Assembly: GCA_018266055.1 (NCBI GenBank)
Contig: JAFDYT010000010.1
Location: forward strand, 20,277-84,276
Source of the DNA: Bacteroidota bacterium
GTDB taxonomy: Bacteria; Bacteroidota; Bacteroidia; Cytophagales; Cyclobacteriaceae
Length of the DNA: 64,000 bases
Direction of reading: 5' to 3'
This document shows, piece after piece, positions 1-8,436 of this stretch. Below the pieces are notes generated by a model. It had not been told where the DNA came from and did no database searches. It saw only the letters and a program-made list of their open reading frames with translations. A program made the translations under genes and the position numbers. How positions within the stretch are numbered: position 1 is the first letter of the stretch; each line of letters starts with the position of its first letter.

Positions 1-328
1 CAGTGGCTGCAATAGTCAGTGGAATTTTCAATGCGGCGAAATTATTTTCAGGAATGTTTTTCAGAATCAACTCTTTCAATCCATCCATGGTGAGTAATCC
101 GGCCCACGTCCAAGCAGGGCGCAACGATTTAAAAATACTTAGCTGACGGATCTGGTCGAAGATCTGTTCAGGTTTCATGCCGTACGCATACATTGACGCT
201 ACAATAGAGCCGGCGCTTGTTCCCGAGATGACCGAAAACTCAAGCCCCATTTCTTCCAAGGCTTTCAACACGCCGAGATGCACTATTCCCCTCGCTCCTC
301 CTCCTGATAAAGTAATTCCAATTTTCAT
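1..328 (-). CDS. Patatin-like phospholipase, N-terminal part (runs off the window)
   Basis: Only the first 109 codons are inside the window; the reading frame is still open at position 1. The start codon is the ATG at 328-326. Residues 9-14 read GGGARG, the glycine-rich oxyanion-hole motif of patatins, and residues 36-40 read GTSAG, the nucleophile elbow with Ser38 as predicted nucleophile. The catalytic Asp of the DGA/G motif would lie outside the window. Patatin family enzymes cleave acyl chains from phospholipids or neutral lipids using a Ser-Asp dyad. No signal peptide is visible at this start, which agrees with a cytoplasmic or membrane-peripheral RssA-like form. The gene follows the MBL hydrolase gene on the same strand after 44 bases, so co-transcription is likely. 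The family call is secure; the substrate is not known. Confidence 0.9.
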   Translation of the reverse strand, partial: MKIGITLSGGGARGIVHLGVLKALEEMGLEFSVISGTSAGSIVASMYAYGMKPEQIFDQIRQLSIFKSLRPAWTWAGLLTMDGLKELILKNIPENNFAALKIPLTIAAT

Positions 329-372
329 TCGTGAGTCGTTATCCGTTTAATTGTTAATTGACCATTTGCACA

Positions 373-1212
373 TCAAAGTATTTCCCGTAAGGAAAATGTC
401 TTATCCAGCCGCACGCCTTTCTCAGTTTCTTTCACCGTGCAACATTCGTTGACGGCGTCGTGTTCTAAAAATAAAATGTAGTTGTTCACGGCAGCTTCTT
501 TCAAAAATTGTTCTTTCTCTACAATGGTAAGCAGCGGCCGGGTGTCGTAGCCCATCACATACGGCAACGGAATGTGTCCGGTAGAGGGAAGCAAGTCGGC
601 CATGAAGCAGATCACTTTATCCTTGTATTTTATTTTCGGCACCATCATCTTGTCGGTGTGGCCGGAGGCATAGAACACATCAAACTGCGTAAAAGGCGAA
701 GGCTTGTCGATGGCCAGAAAGTTCAGGTGGCCACTCTCCTGCATCGGCAAAATATTTTCTTTTAAAAAGCTGGCCTTCTCGCGTGCGTTCGGTTGTGTGG
801 CCCACTGCCAGTGGTCGGTGTTGCTCCAATACTTCGCATTGGAAAAAACCATCTTTAGTTTATCGCCTTCGTATTTCACGCCGCCACCACAGTGATCGAA
901 GTGCAGGTGCGTAAGGAACATGTCGGTGATGTCGCTTTCAGTAAAGCCTAGCGCATTCAGACTTTTGTGAAGTGTATCGTCGCCGTGCAGATAATAATGA
1001 CTGAAGAATTTAGCATCCTGTTTATCGCCCAATCCATTATCAATCAGGATAAGCCGGTTGCCATCTTCAATCAAAAGACATCGCATGGCCCAGGAGCAAA
1101 GGTTGTTGTCATCGGCAGGATTGGTCTTTTGCCAAATCGATTTGGGCACCACACCAAACATGGCTCCACCATCCAACTTAAAAAAACCAGTGTTAATCAC
1201 ATGAAGTTTCAA
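373..1212 (-). CDS. MBL-fold metallo-hydrolase (lactonase-like)
   Basis: The 279-residue protein has the metallo-beta-lactamase signature HLHFDH at residues 102-107, which supplies the dinuclear zinc ligands. Further expected ligands are the His of GHTD (184-187), an Asp in MADLLPS (about 206) and a late His-Asp pair (251-252). The length and motif order resemble the N-acyl homoserine lactonase and related MBL-fold hydrolase group, but nothing in the sequence fixes the substrate, so no quorum-quenching role is claimed. There is no signal peptide, so it is probably cytoplasmic. The best start for the frame is a TTG at 1212, because an in-frame stop lies shortly upstream and no ATG is available there; a GTG nine bases further in is the alternative. 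It lies between the 7TM receptor gene (92 bases upstream) and the patatin gene. Confidence 0.88.
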   Translation of the reverse strand: MKLHVINTGFFKLDGGAMFGVVPKSIWQKTNPADDNNLCSWAMRCLLIEDGNRLILIDNGLGDKQDAKFFSHYYLHGDDTLHKSLNALGFTESDITDMFLTHLHFDHCGGGVKYEGDKLKMVFSNAKYWSNTDHWQWATQPNAREKASFLKENILPMQESGHLNFLAIDKPSPFTQFDVFYASGHTDKMMVPKIKYKDKVICFMADLLPSTGHIPLPYVMGYDTRPLLTIVEKEQFLKEAAVNNYILFLEHDAVNECCTVKETEKGVRLDKTFSLREIL

Positions 1213-1262
1213 TGTGGTAAGTATTAAGATTTAAAAATGGAAATTACAGATTCAGCATTCAA

Positions 1263-1290
1263 GATTCAAGCGCAGGCCGCATTTTGAATC
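1263..1290 (-). other. Stem-loop between the 7TM gene and the MBL gene
   Basis: GATTCAA at 1263-1269 pairs with TTGAATC at 1284-1290, and an inner GCG (1270-1272) pairs with CGC (1278-1280), leaving a five-base loop. It lies 14 bases after the stop of the 7TM gene on the minus strand. No U-run follows it, so it may be a weak terminator, an mRNA-processing or stability element, or nothing. Confidence 0.3.
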
Positions 1291-1304
1291 ACCTTACTAC
1301 CGCA

Positions 1305-2531
1305 TTATTTAGGGCTGTTGTCGCCGAAGAAATGCTCCATGGTAAGCACGCTGGTTTCGGAGAGCCGATCGATTCTGGAAAGCCGGACCGACACGGAAAT
1401 GACAAGTAAAATCGCCAGTATAATAAAGCCGATGTTATAAATAAACATGTTGGTTTCGAAATAGCCGAGGAAACAAACAATGACATAGCCAAACGTGAGT
1501 GATCCGGCAAACATGGTCACCAACATTATTGTGGCGCCTCCACGGTCATCGACAAAAGCCTTGATGATCACGAACAAAATATAGCTGAGCACCACGGTGC
1601 TGAAGCCAAGATAAATCGAAATGGCCGGCACCACAATTTCAGCCGGAAGCGCAACGATCGAGATCGAAAATAAAGAGACGATCACATCCGTTGTGCGCTT
1701 CACCCACTTTTGAAAGTCATGGGGAAACAAGCTCGCAATAAAGTGCATAGCAAAAACCGTAGTGAACATCAGGCTGAGGTATTCCAGCCGCATCAGCAAA
1801 GCCCACGGCACGTTAACCCAATCCATGATGCGGTAATAATAGCCAAAGAGAGATCGCATAAACCACGCCATGACAAACAGCGACAAAAACAAAAACACAC
1901 GCTGATGTTCAAACCGGACATAATACAAACAAAGCGAAACGATACCGATGACCAGAAGTACAACTAACAAAGTGTAATCAAGAATCGAAATGATTTCCGA
2001 TCGTTGCTCCATCAACGCTGCAGTGCCTAACCGGAACGGTCCTTTGACGCCGCCACGGTTGGGGTAAAAGTTGGAAGCGTGTACTACCAATAATATAGAG
2101 TCGGTGGTGGGTACAAAGGAATAAAACTCCGGCTTGATATCCGGCTCAGAAGTTTGAGCATCAATGCCTACTTTTCCTTTCGATCCGATTCGTTTGCCGT
2201 TGACAAACAAATCATAATTTGAAAACAACGAAGGGGCTTCGATGGTGAGCGGTGAATTTTTTAACGCCGGGTCGATTAATACTACCAACGCAAAGGTGCC
2301 GTAGCCAATTTTTCTTGATTCTTCGGTCACAGATACCACGCTTGAACCCGCGGGCCACTCTGCATTTCCTTCCAGTAGCGAAGGGAAATAATTCCAGCGC
2401 TCAAGTTCCACAAAAGAGGTATTAAGAGACGAGGCTGTCGCATCAAAAACCGTGAGGTTAGACTTCTGTGCTACCGCTTCTGAATAAATCAATGCGGCAG
2501 CCAGCAGGAATACCCTGGCAATTTTTTTCAT
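1305..2531 (-). CDS. 7TMR-DISM-type membrane receptor without an output domain
   Basis: The 408-residue protein starts with a signal peptide (residues 1-22, ending VAQ). An extracytoplasmic beta-sandwich of about 160 residues follows; its FVNGKRIG stretch resembles carbohydrate-binding jelly-roll folds. From about residue 185 to 390 there are seven hydrophobic segments, as in the 7TM diverse intracellular signalling modules (7TMR-DISM). In that family the last helix usually leads into a histidine kinase, GGDEF or HTH domain. Here only about 25 residues follow the last helix, so the protein would have to signal through a partner. Its start lies only three bases after the accA stop on the same strand, which makes an accA-receptor operon very likely. 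The topology is clear; the ligand and partner are unknown. Confidence 0.72.
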   Translation of the reverse strand: MKKIARVFLLAAALIYSEAVAQKSNLTVFDATASSLNTSFVELERWNYFPSLLEGNAEWPAGSSVVSVTEESRKIGYGTFALVVLIDPALKNSPLTIEAPSLFSNYDLFVNGKRIGSKGKVGIDAQTSEPDIKPEFYSFVPTTDSILLVVHASNFYPNRGGVKGPFRLGTAALMEQRSEIISILDYTLLVVLLVIGIVSLCLYYVRFEHQRVFLFLSLFVMAWFMRSLFGYYYRIMDWVNVPWALLMRLEYLSLMFTTVFAMHFIASLFPHDFQKWVKRTTDVIVSLFSISIVALPAEIVVPAISIYLGFSTVVLSYILFVIIKAFVDDRGGATIMLVTMFAGSLTFGYVIVCFLGYFETNMFIYNIGFIILAILLVISVSVRLSRIDRLSETSVLTMEHFFGDNSPK

Positions 2532-2534
2532 GGA

Positions 2535-3485
2535 TTATTCCTTCACCACACCCATGGCGCAGAACTTATCAATCCGCTGGTTGATTCTTTCCTGGGGCGA
2601 AAGTGCATTCAGTTTGGCAAACTCTTCAAGGATAGTCTTTTTTACTTCGGCAGCAATCGCCTTCACATCCGTATGAGCTCCACCGAGCGGTTCTTTGATG
2701 ATGCCGTCAATGAGTTTGTTCTTGAGCATGTCTTTAGCCGTAAGCTTTAATACTTCGGCTGCTTGTTCTTTGTAATCCCAACTACGCCACAAGATTGAAG
2801 AACACGATTCCGGTGAGATCACCGAGTACCATGTATTTTCAAGCATCAACACCCGATCGCCGATGGCAATTCCCAACGCTCCGCCGGATGCACCTTCGCC
2901 GATGATAATACAGATGACGGGCACCTTCAGCTTAAACATTTCTTTCAAGTTGTGGGCAATGGCTTCGCCTTGTCCGCGCTCTTCGGCTTCCAGGCCCGGA
3001 AACGCACCCGGAGTATCGATGAACGTGACAATCGGTTTATTGAATTTTTCTGCAAGCCTCATCAACCGAAGTGCCTTGCGGTAACCTTCGGGATTGGCCA
3101 TTCCAAAATTGCGCAGCTGACGTTGCTTGGTGTTTCTTCCCTTTTGCTGACCGATGAGCATAAACGTTTGCCCCTCGATGGAGCCCAGGCCGCCGATCAT
3201 GGCTTTGTCATCGCCTACATTTCGGTCGCCAAACAATTCAATGAAATCGGTAGTGATCTCATAAATGTAATCCAGCGTGTAAGGGCGATCCGGGTGACGC
3301 GACAATTGAACCCGCTGCCAGCCGGTAAGGTTGTCAAAGGTTTCCTTTTTCAAATTGATGATTTTTTTTTCCAGAGCCTGAATGGCTTGATTAACCGACT
3401 CATCGCTGTCTACAGCAAGTTGCTTCATGTCAGTAAGCTTCGCTTCGAGTTCGGCAATCGGTTTTTCAAAATCCAACAAATTCAT
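2535..3485 (-). CDS. accA: Acetyl-CoA carboxylase carboxyltransferase subunit alpha
   Basis: The 316-residue protein matches the usual AccA length. It carries the N-terminal helical segment with [14 protein letters not shown], the crotonase-like core with [22 protein letters not shown] around residues 155-175, and [12 protein letters not shown] around 195-205, which forms the acyl-CoA oxyanion pocket. With AccD it transfers the carboxyl group from carboxybiotin-BCCP to acetyl-CoA, giving malonyl-CoA for fatty acid synthesis in the cytoplasm. A perfect Bacteroidota -7 element lies 26 bases upstream of the ATG on the minus strand (3511-3518), so the gene probably has its own promoter rather than relying on the PorP gene 60 bases upstream. 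The 7TM receptor gene follows after three bases. Confidence 0.97.
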   Translation of the reverse strand: MNLLDFEKPIAELEAKLTDMKQLAVDSDESVNQAIQALEKKIINLKKETFDNLTGWQRVQLSRHPDRPYTLDYIYEITTDFIELFGDRNVGDDKAMIGGLGSIEGQTFMLIGQQKGRNTKQRQLRNFGMANPEGYRKALRLMRLAEKFNKPIVTFIDTPGAFPGLEAEERGQGEAIAHNLKEMFKLKVPVICIIIGEGASGGALGIAIGDRVLMLENTWYSVISPESCSSILWRSWDYKEQAAEVLKLTAKDMLKNKLIDGIIKEPLGGAHTDVKAIAAEVKKTILEEFAKLNALSPQERINQRIDKFCAMGVVKE

Positions 3486-3510
3486 TAGCCTTTGTTTTTA
3501 ATGAGAAGGA

Positions 3511-3518
3511 CAAAAGTA
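3511..3518 (-). promoter_or_regulatory. Predicted accA promoter, -7 element
   Basis: On the minus strand the bases read TACTTTTG, an exact match to the Bacteroidota -7 consensus TAnnTTTG. The predicted start of transcription would leave a leader of roughly 20 bases before the accA ATG at 3485. No clear -33 TTTG was found at the expected distance. Confidence 0.5.
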
Positions 3519-3545
3519 GCAGATTTTTTATAAAGAAGGGCAGCC

Positions 3546-4568
3546 TCACTCCTTGCGGTTGAAGGTGGGGCATGGAATGAACTTGTCTTTCTTCCTAGAC
3601 TTCTGATTTACAGGGATTTCGAGGCGATATTTCAGGGCTAATTCATGGGCTCCGCCCGACGCCGGACCCAGCTTTGAAACCGTAAAATCGTAGCTGTAAA
3701 CCACCTCCAGCCTGCTGAACTGAAACCCCAAAATGATCACCGCAGCATCCTGGCTGGGGCTGTTGTCAGCATTCTTCGACACAGGAATTCCCCGGTACCA
3801 AAGTCCGAAAACAATGGGGTCGTAAAGCAGGTATGCACCCACGTCGAGTTGCTCAAAATTGGCCTGTCTTTTATAGACAAAAGAAGGCGACAACACTGGA
3901 ATCCGGTCCAGCTTGAAGGCTCCATTGTAAAGGGGAATCCTGACTCCGCCATGTATGGAAATTTTCATCGGCACAAAGGCGTATTGATTGATGAGAGACC
4001 GGTTAGGCTCATTGAGGTGTTGCGCCGAAAAGCCGAGCCAGAAATTTTTGTTGTAGGCCAGAGCTCCGGCTTTGAAATCAAAATAGTGCGCAGCGCCTAA
4101 ATTGTAAAGCGAAGGATCGCTGCTCGGTGTTGTGCCGGAATTATCAAATTGCAGTTGATCTCCAAAAATAAGCCGGTTGAAATCAATACTCCTGACGGCG
4201 TATCCAAAATTAAGTCCGGACGAGATGATCCACTTGCTGCTGATGTGCCATTTGTAGGAATACAAAAAATTGAATTGCGTGGAGCGCATGCCCGCACTTC
4301 CTGCCTGATCTTGAGTAGCCAGAAAACCGAAGCCACTGTTGAGATTCGCCAGATTAAAATCGTAGGAAAACGCGTAGGTAGAATATCCTCGCGCTACGTT
4401 AGGCCACTGGTTGCGGTAGTTGGCGATAAACCGATGATCGTTAGTCGTGCCGGTAAAGGCAGGATTGAGATACAACGGCGCCGCATAGTACTGACTGAAT
4501 TCCGGATCTTGGGCCAGCGAGGAAATCACCACGGAAAGGAAGAAGAATGACAGACAAAACCTTTTCAT
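3546..4568 (-). CDS. PorP/SprF family outer-membrane protein (copy 1)
   Basis: The 340-residue protein has a signal peptide (residues 1-19, ending SLAQ). The family hallmark DPEFSQYYAAPLYLNPAFTG follows directly after cleavage, and the rest is a run of amphipathic strands predicted to form an outer-membrane barrel. PorP/SprF proteins work with the type IX secretion system; SprF is needed for surface display of the giant adhesin SprB in Flavobacterium, whose gene lies next to it. Here the ATG overlaps the stop of the upstream 1238-residue type B cargo gene in an ATGA arrangement, so the two are translationally coupled and probably matched. The protein ends in a Lys-rich stretch and IPCPTFNRKE, a tail shared with copy 2 at 8437-9468. 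Family call is firm; pairing with the neighbour is inferred. Confidence 0.93.
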   Translation of the reverse strand: MKRFCLSFFFLSVVISSLAQDPEFSQYYAAPLYLNPAFTGTTNDHRFIANYRNQWPNVARGYSTYAFSYDFNLANLNSGFGFLATQDQAGSAGMRSTQFNFLYSYKWHISSKWIISSGLNFGYAVRSIDFNRLIFGDQLQFDNSGTTPSSDPSLYNLGAAHYFDFKAGALAYNKNFWLGFSAQHLNEPNRSLINQYAFVPMKISIHGGVRIPLYNGAFKLDRIPVLSPSFVYKRQANFEQLDVGAYLLYDPIVFGLWYRGIPVSKNADNSPSQDAAVIILGFQFSRLEVVYSYDFTVSKLGPASGGAHELALKYRLEIPVNQKSRKKDKFIPCPTFNRKE

Positions 4569-7500
4569 CGGATCAGGTTTACATCGCCTACGCGAATTAG
4601 TTTTTCTCCATTGGCCAACACCGCGGTGAGTTTGTACATGTACACATCCTGTTCACAAAGTTTGCCCTGATAGTATCCATCCCACCCGATGGTAGCGTCG
4701 TGTGTTTCAAAAAGAAGTTGGCCCCACCGGTTGAAGATGAGCATCTCAAATTCTGTCACCCCGCGCATCAGCGGAAGAAATACATCGTTCTTGCCATCAC
4801 CGCCGCCGCCGATCGTTCCGGTCGATCCGTTTCCCGGCGAGAACGCATTAGGCACTAACACTTCGTTGGCTTTTTTTACAAACACAGCGTCTGTTACACG
4901 GGCCGTGTCACTGCAATTTGAATCGTTGGTGGCTACCAGGGTAATGGTAAACAATCCGTCTTTCTTATAGAGGTGCTCGGGTCTTACTTCAATAGAGGTT
5001 TCACCGTCTCCAAAATCCCAATAGAATGTACTCGCATCTGCACTTAGGTTGGCGGTGTACATGATTCCTCCCGGAATGTAAATCACCGGTGGTGTGATTT
5101 TAAAACTCGCCACAGGCCGGACAAACACGTCGATAATGGAAAGCTTTGTCTCGGTAATTGTTTTGCCGCTGGAGTTGGATGCACTCAATGACACAGAATA
5201 TTTTCCGTTATGCAGATAGGTATGTGCTGGGTCGCTGTCCGTAGATGTTCCTCCATCGCCAAAATCCCATCGGTAAGTATTGGCGTCAGCATATTTGGTG
5301 AGATTGGTGAATTGTACCGTAAGCGGTTCGCAACCCGACTGCGGAGTGTACGCAAAATCAACTACCGGCGGTATCGGAAGAATGACCACTTGTTGCCTGC
5401 GCGATTGCGTACATACTGAATCACTCACTGCAAGTTGTATGGTGTAGGTGCCTGCGGCAGCGTAAGTATGGCTCGTCACATTCGCCAGCGAAGAGGTTGA
5501 TCCGTCGCCGAAATCCCATTTGTATTTCCATGGCCCGGTGTTCGTGTTGTTTTGAATAGTAACTGTTGATGAGGGCATTGTTTGTGAAACGGGTGTCGCC
5601 GTAAACGAAACGTTCATGGTGGCGCGTTGCGGTACGGTAATGCTTTGCGTGGTGACAGCACTGGCGCAGTTGGCCAGGTTCTTGGTATCCAATCCAAACT
5701 GAACAGAGAAATCAGTTCCCGCTCGACTGAAAGTAAACTGATATTGCGCATCCGTGCCAGATACGTCGCTTACCACCGTTCCATTTTCATTCACCGTCCA
5801 ATGATAGGTTGAAAGGCCCTGTTGTGCAGCCGTGAGTTTTACCTGAAGGGTATCGCAGTTAAATTTTAATGTATCGATGGTAAAAAGAGAAGACGGCACA
5901 GGCGCAACACGAATAGTTCGAACGGAATCGCCAAAACATCCAGAAGATAAAGTCGTCACCAGCTTTACCGAGAAATCCTGAATTGATTGTGTAGTATTTT
6001 TAAAAGTGTAGGTAAATGAAGGCGTGGTACCGGTGCTGCTAGAAGTAATCACGCCTGAAGTATTGCTAACTGTCCAGGTGTAATCCGAAGGGTTCAGCGA
6101 TTGAGTGGCAGCATCAACAGAAAAACTGATCGCCTGGGGAGAACAGTTGTCGTTGAAGGGTGAATAATTCACCGGACTAAATCCTGACTTCGTTCCCGGA
6201 AAAATAGTGATGGTTACCGGCGTGGAAATTTTTTCGCATCCATGAATGGAATAAACATGGAGGCGAACATCCTGTTGGGCATTAGCCGTTCCGGTATTCT
6301 CAAACTGATGAACAAACTGATTGGTAAACCCTGCATCAGAAGGATGCTGAGTGGCTACCGCTTGAAAACCCAGTCCATCCTTCGCATCAATTTCCCACAC
6401 ATACTTATCGATGGCATCGGGCTGAAGCGGTATGGAGGTATTGGTGAAATGAACCGTGAGCACACTACACCCCGATGTGATATCTGGAGTAAAGCTTACA
6501 TCCGGCAATGGCTCTACGGTTGTGTTAACTACAAAAACCGCGGCGCATGAATTCTGATCGGTAGTTACCCGCAAAGCCACTGGATAGGTACCCGCCACAC
6601 CAAGCGATCGCACAAAGGAAGTCTTGTTATCGAAAGCGGGATCTTTGGTAAACGTCACTCCATCGTAATTGAAGTCCCACTCGCGCAACACAATCGACTC
6701 GCCATTGATAGATTGCAGTGTAGAGGCATCAGCGAAAGCGGTGGATTGACCCTCACAGACGGTGGAAGCGGTAAAGAAAGGCACCGGATTCTGGTAGACA
6801 CGGACCTGCACTTCATCTTCTGTCTGACAACCTGTAGCATTGTCGTGAATGATCAGCTTGACACGATAAATTCCCGGCGTAATGAACGTACGATCGAAAG
6901 GACCCAACGCAGTAGAAGAAAAACCTGCGGCGGGCTGTTGCTCAATGAGCGCGTTGTTTTGATCGTAGAATTGCCATTGCCACTGGGTAGTTGCTGTTGA
7001 CGAACCTACCGACGCATCATTGAAGCGCACCTGAAACGAGGTGAAAGGCGCGGATGCTTGTTGGCAAAAGAAAGGTGTAATCGGTGTGTTCGCTAAATCC
7101 GTAGTCTGAATTTTTGCCACCAGCGAGGGAGAAATGGTAACAAAGCCATCGTAAGTGCTCACACATCCGCCGGCCGCATTATTATCCGTCACAGAAAGAC
7201 GGATTAACTTCGGACCTGAAGTGGGGTAAGCAAAAACCGGTGCAGCACTGGTAGAAGTGGAGAGTGGAGCTCCGGTTCCTGTATTATTATCAAAAAATTG
7301 CCAGGTATAGCCAAACGAAGCACCGCTGATTGAAGGCGTTTGATCATCAAAGAAAATATTATCGCCAACACAAAAAATGGTTTGCACCGGGCCGCTTGAA
7401 TTTCCAAGCCGGGTGATGAAGGAAGGTTGAGGCGAGGGCACAATCACAATCTTGGCAGTAGCTGTTTGTGCCGGGTTATCGCCATTGACCAGATCGCCGT

Positions 7501-8281
7501 TCACAGGGTTAAAAGCATTGCCATCCAGCAGGTTGTTATCGTAGGCATTGCACTGATTCCAGTTCTTCAAAGTGATATCAAATTCTTTTCCGACATCGGC
7601 GGGAAGAGTGACCGGCACATTGATCGGAAGACTTACCTGTCCGGGTGAAGTCACCGGATAAATCGGGTTGCGATTGGCGCCCGGATCTAAATAAGGAAAA
7701 CTACCCGGAGCTACGTTATTTACTTTCACTCCAGGGATTTGATTCCCAGCAGGGCCAGTGCCATAGATCCATTGAATCCACCGAGGTGCATTGTTTTCTC
7801 GCGCCGGTCGTGGAAAACAATTCCAGTCACTGTTATCCGTAAAATTTACTGTCTCGGCAAAACCCTGACACACACGAAATACCTGTGGACCAATAGACGC
7901 ATTATCGTTCGTCCACACCACTACCTGCGTATTTACTTTTGCTACACTTCCTCGTGGATTACAAGCGTTCGATGCGTCGATTACAATGTCATATCCGCAG
8001 TCGGTAGAAACATTGGGATATAAATGTGAAATTGTAACTCCAGTGGCATTGGTTTGAGTAAACGTCTCGGTCGGCGAATTATCACCCCAGTCCACATAGT
8101 ACACAGTTCCCGCTACCGATGACAGGTATCGTGTTTCGATGTTCACCGTATACGGCGCACAGCCTTTGCTGCTAGTAAGAAATTGAAACCCTGGCTCCAG
8201 CGTGCCTGCACACTGCGCCCACGACTTGCCGGAATAAATGAATAAGAAAAAGAAAGTAAATAGAATAAAATACCTGCTCAT
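4565..8281 (-). CDS. T9SS type B secreted protein with PKD domains, gliding-motility-associated C-terminus
   Basis: This 1238-residue protein has a signal peptide (residues 1-22, ending SWAQ). A cysteine-rich head carries a WGDNSP PKD-like turn, VCQGFAETVNF and WNQCNAYDNN. Many immunoglobulin-like PKD or PKD-like modules follow, and several near the C-terminus show the classic W-D-F-G-D-G motif. The last 95 residues, from VPNAFSPGNG through FNRWGQLLFE and GWDGYY to VGDVNLIR, are the CHU_C / gliding-motility-associated domain, which is the type B sorting signal of the type IX system. It is expected to cross the outer membrane and remain at or near the cell surface, perhaps as an adhesin. The head resembles that of the 4871-residue protein at 9490-24105. 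A PorP/SprF gene overlaps its stop. The ligand cannot be read from sequence. Confidence 0.9.
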   Translation of the reverse strand: MSRYFILFTFFFLFIYSGKSWAQCAGTLEPGFQFLTSSKGCAPYTVNIETRYLSSVAGTVYYVDWGDNSPTETFTQTNATGVTISHLYPNVSTDCGYDIVIDASNACNPRGSVAKVNTQVVVWTNDNASIGPQVFRVCQGFAETVNFTDNSDWNCFPRPARENNAPRWIQWIYGTGPAGNQIPGVKVNNVAPGSFPYLDPGANRNPIYPVTSPGQVSLPINVPVTLPADVGKEFDITLKNWNQCNAYDNNLLDGNAFNPVNGDLVNGDNPAQTATAKIVIVPSPQPSFITRLGNSSGPVQTIFCVGDNIFFDDQTPSISGASFGYTWQFFDNNTGTGAPLSTSTSAAPVFAYPTSGPKLIRLSVTDNNAAGGCVSTYDGFVTISPSLVAKIQTTDLANTPITPFFCQQASAPFTSFQVRFNDASVGSSTATTQWQWQFYDQNNALIEQQPAAGFSSTALGPFDRTFITPGIYRVKLIIHDNATGCQTEDEVQVRVYQNPVPFFTASTVCEGQSTAFADASTLQSINGESIVLREWDFNYDGVTFTKDPAFDNKTSFVRSLGVAGTYPVALRVTTDQNSCAAVFVVNTTVEPLPDVSFTPDITSGCSVLTVHFTNTSIPLQPDAIDKYVWEIDAKDGLGFQAVATQHPSDAGFTNQFVHQFENTGTANAQQDVRLHVYSIHGCEKISTPVTITIFPGTKSGFSPVNYSPFNDNCSPQAISFSVDAATQSLNPSDYTWTVSNTSGVITSSSTGTTPSFTYTFKNTTQSIQDFSVKLVTTLSSGCFGDSVRTIRVAPVPSSLFTIDTLKFNCDTLQVKLTAAQQGLSTYHWTVNENGTVVSDVSGTDAQYQFTFSRAGTDFSVQFGLDTKNLANCASAVTTQSITVPQRATMNVSFTATPVSQTMPSSTVTIQNNTNTGPWKYKWDFGDGSTSSLANVTSHTYAAAGTYTIQLAVSDSVCTQSRRQQVVILPIPPVVDFAYTPQSGCEPLTVQFTNLTKYADANTYRWDFGDGGTSTDSDPAHTYLHNGKYSVSLSASNSSGKTITETKLSIIDVFVRPVASFKITPPVIYIPGGIMYTANLSADASTFYWDFGDGETSIEVRPEHLYKKDGLFTITLVATNDSNCSDTARVTDAVFVKKANEVLVPNAFSPGNGSTGTIGGGGDGKNDVFLPLMRGVTEFEMLIFNRWGQLLFETHDATIGWDGYYQGKLCEQDVYMYKLTAVLANGEKLIRVGDVNLIR

Positions 8282-8343
8282 TGATCTGTTTGTTCAAGAC
8301 AAAAGACCAAAGCCATTAAGACGGTAATTAGATCACAAAGGAA

Positions 8344-8365
8344 CAAAAAGGAAACCCCCTTTTTG
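8344..8365 (-). terminator. Stem-loop downstream of PorP copy 2, possible terminator
   Basis: CAAAAAGG at 8344-8351 pairs with CCTTTTTG at 8358-8365 around a six-base loop. It lies about 70 bases after the stop of the PorP copy 2 gene and about 60 bases before the start of the next cargo gene, the place where the upstream cassette should end. The U-run is part of the stem rather than after it, so this is a moderate candidate. Confidence 0.35.
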
Positions 8366-8436
8366 GTGTTCAGCGAGGTTTTGAACGATAAGGGAAAGGA
8401 AAAAGCGATTAACTGTCGCCAGGTGGCGTCAAACGG

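Noticed and set aside
373-1212. Quorum-quenching lactonase with gene symbol aiiA
   Set aside because: The fold and zinc ligands fit the group, but many MBL-fold hydrolases look the same and no substrate residue is diagnostic.
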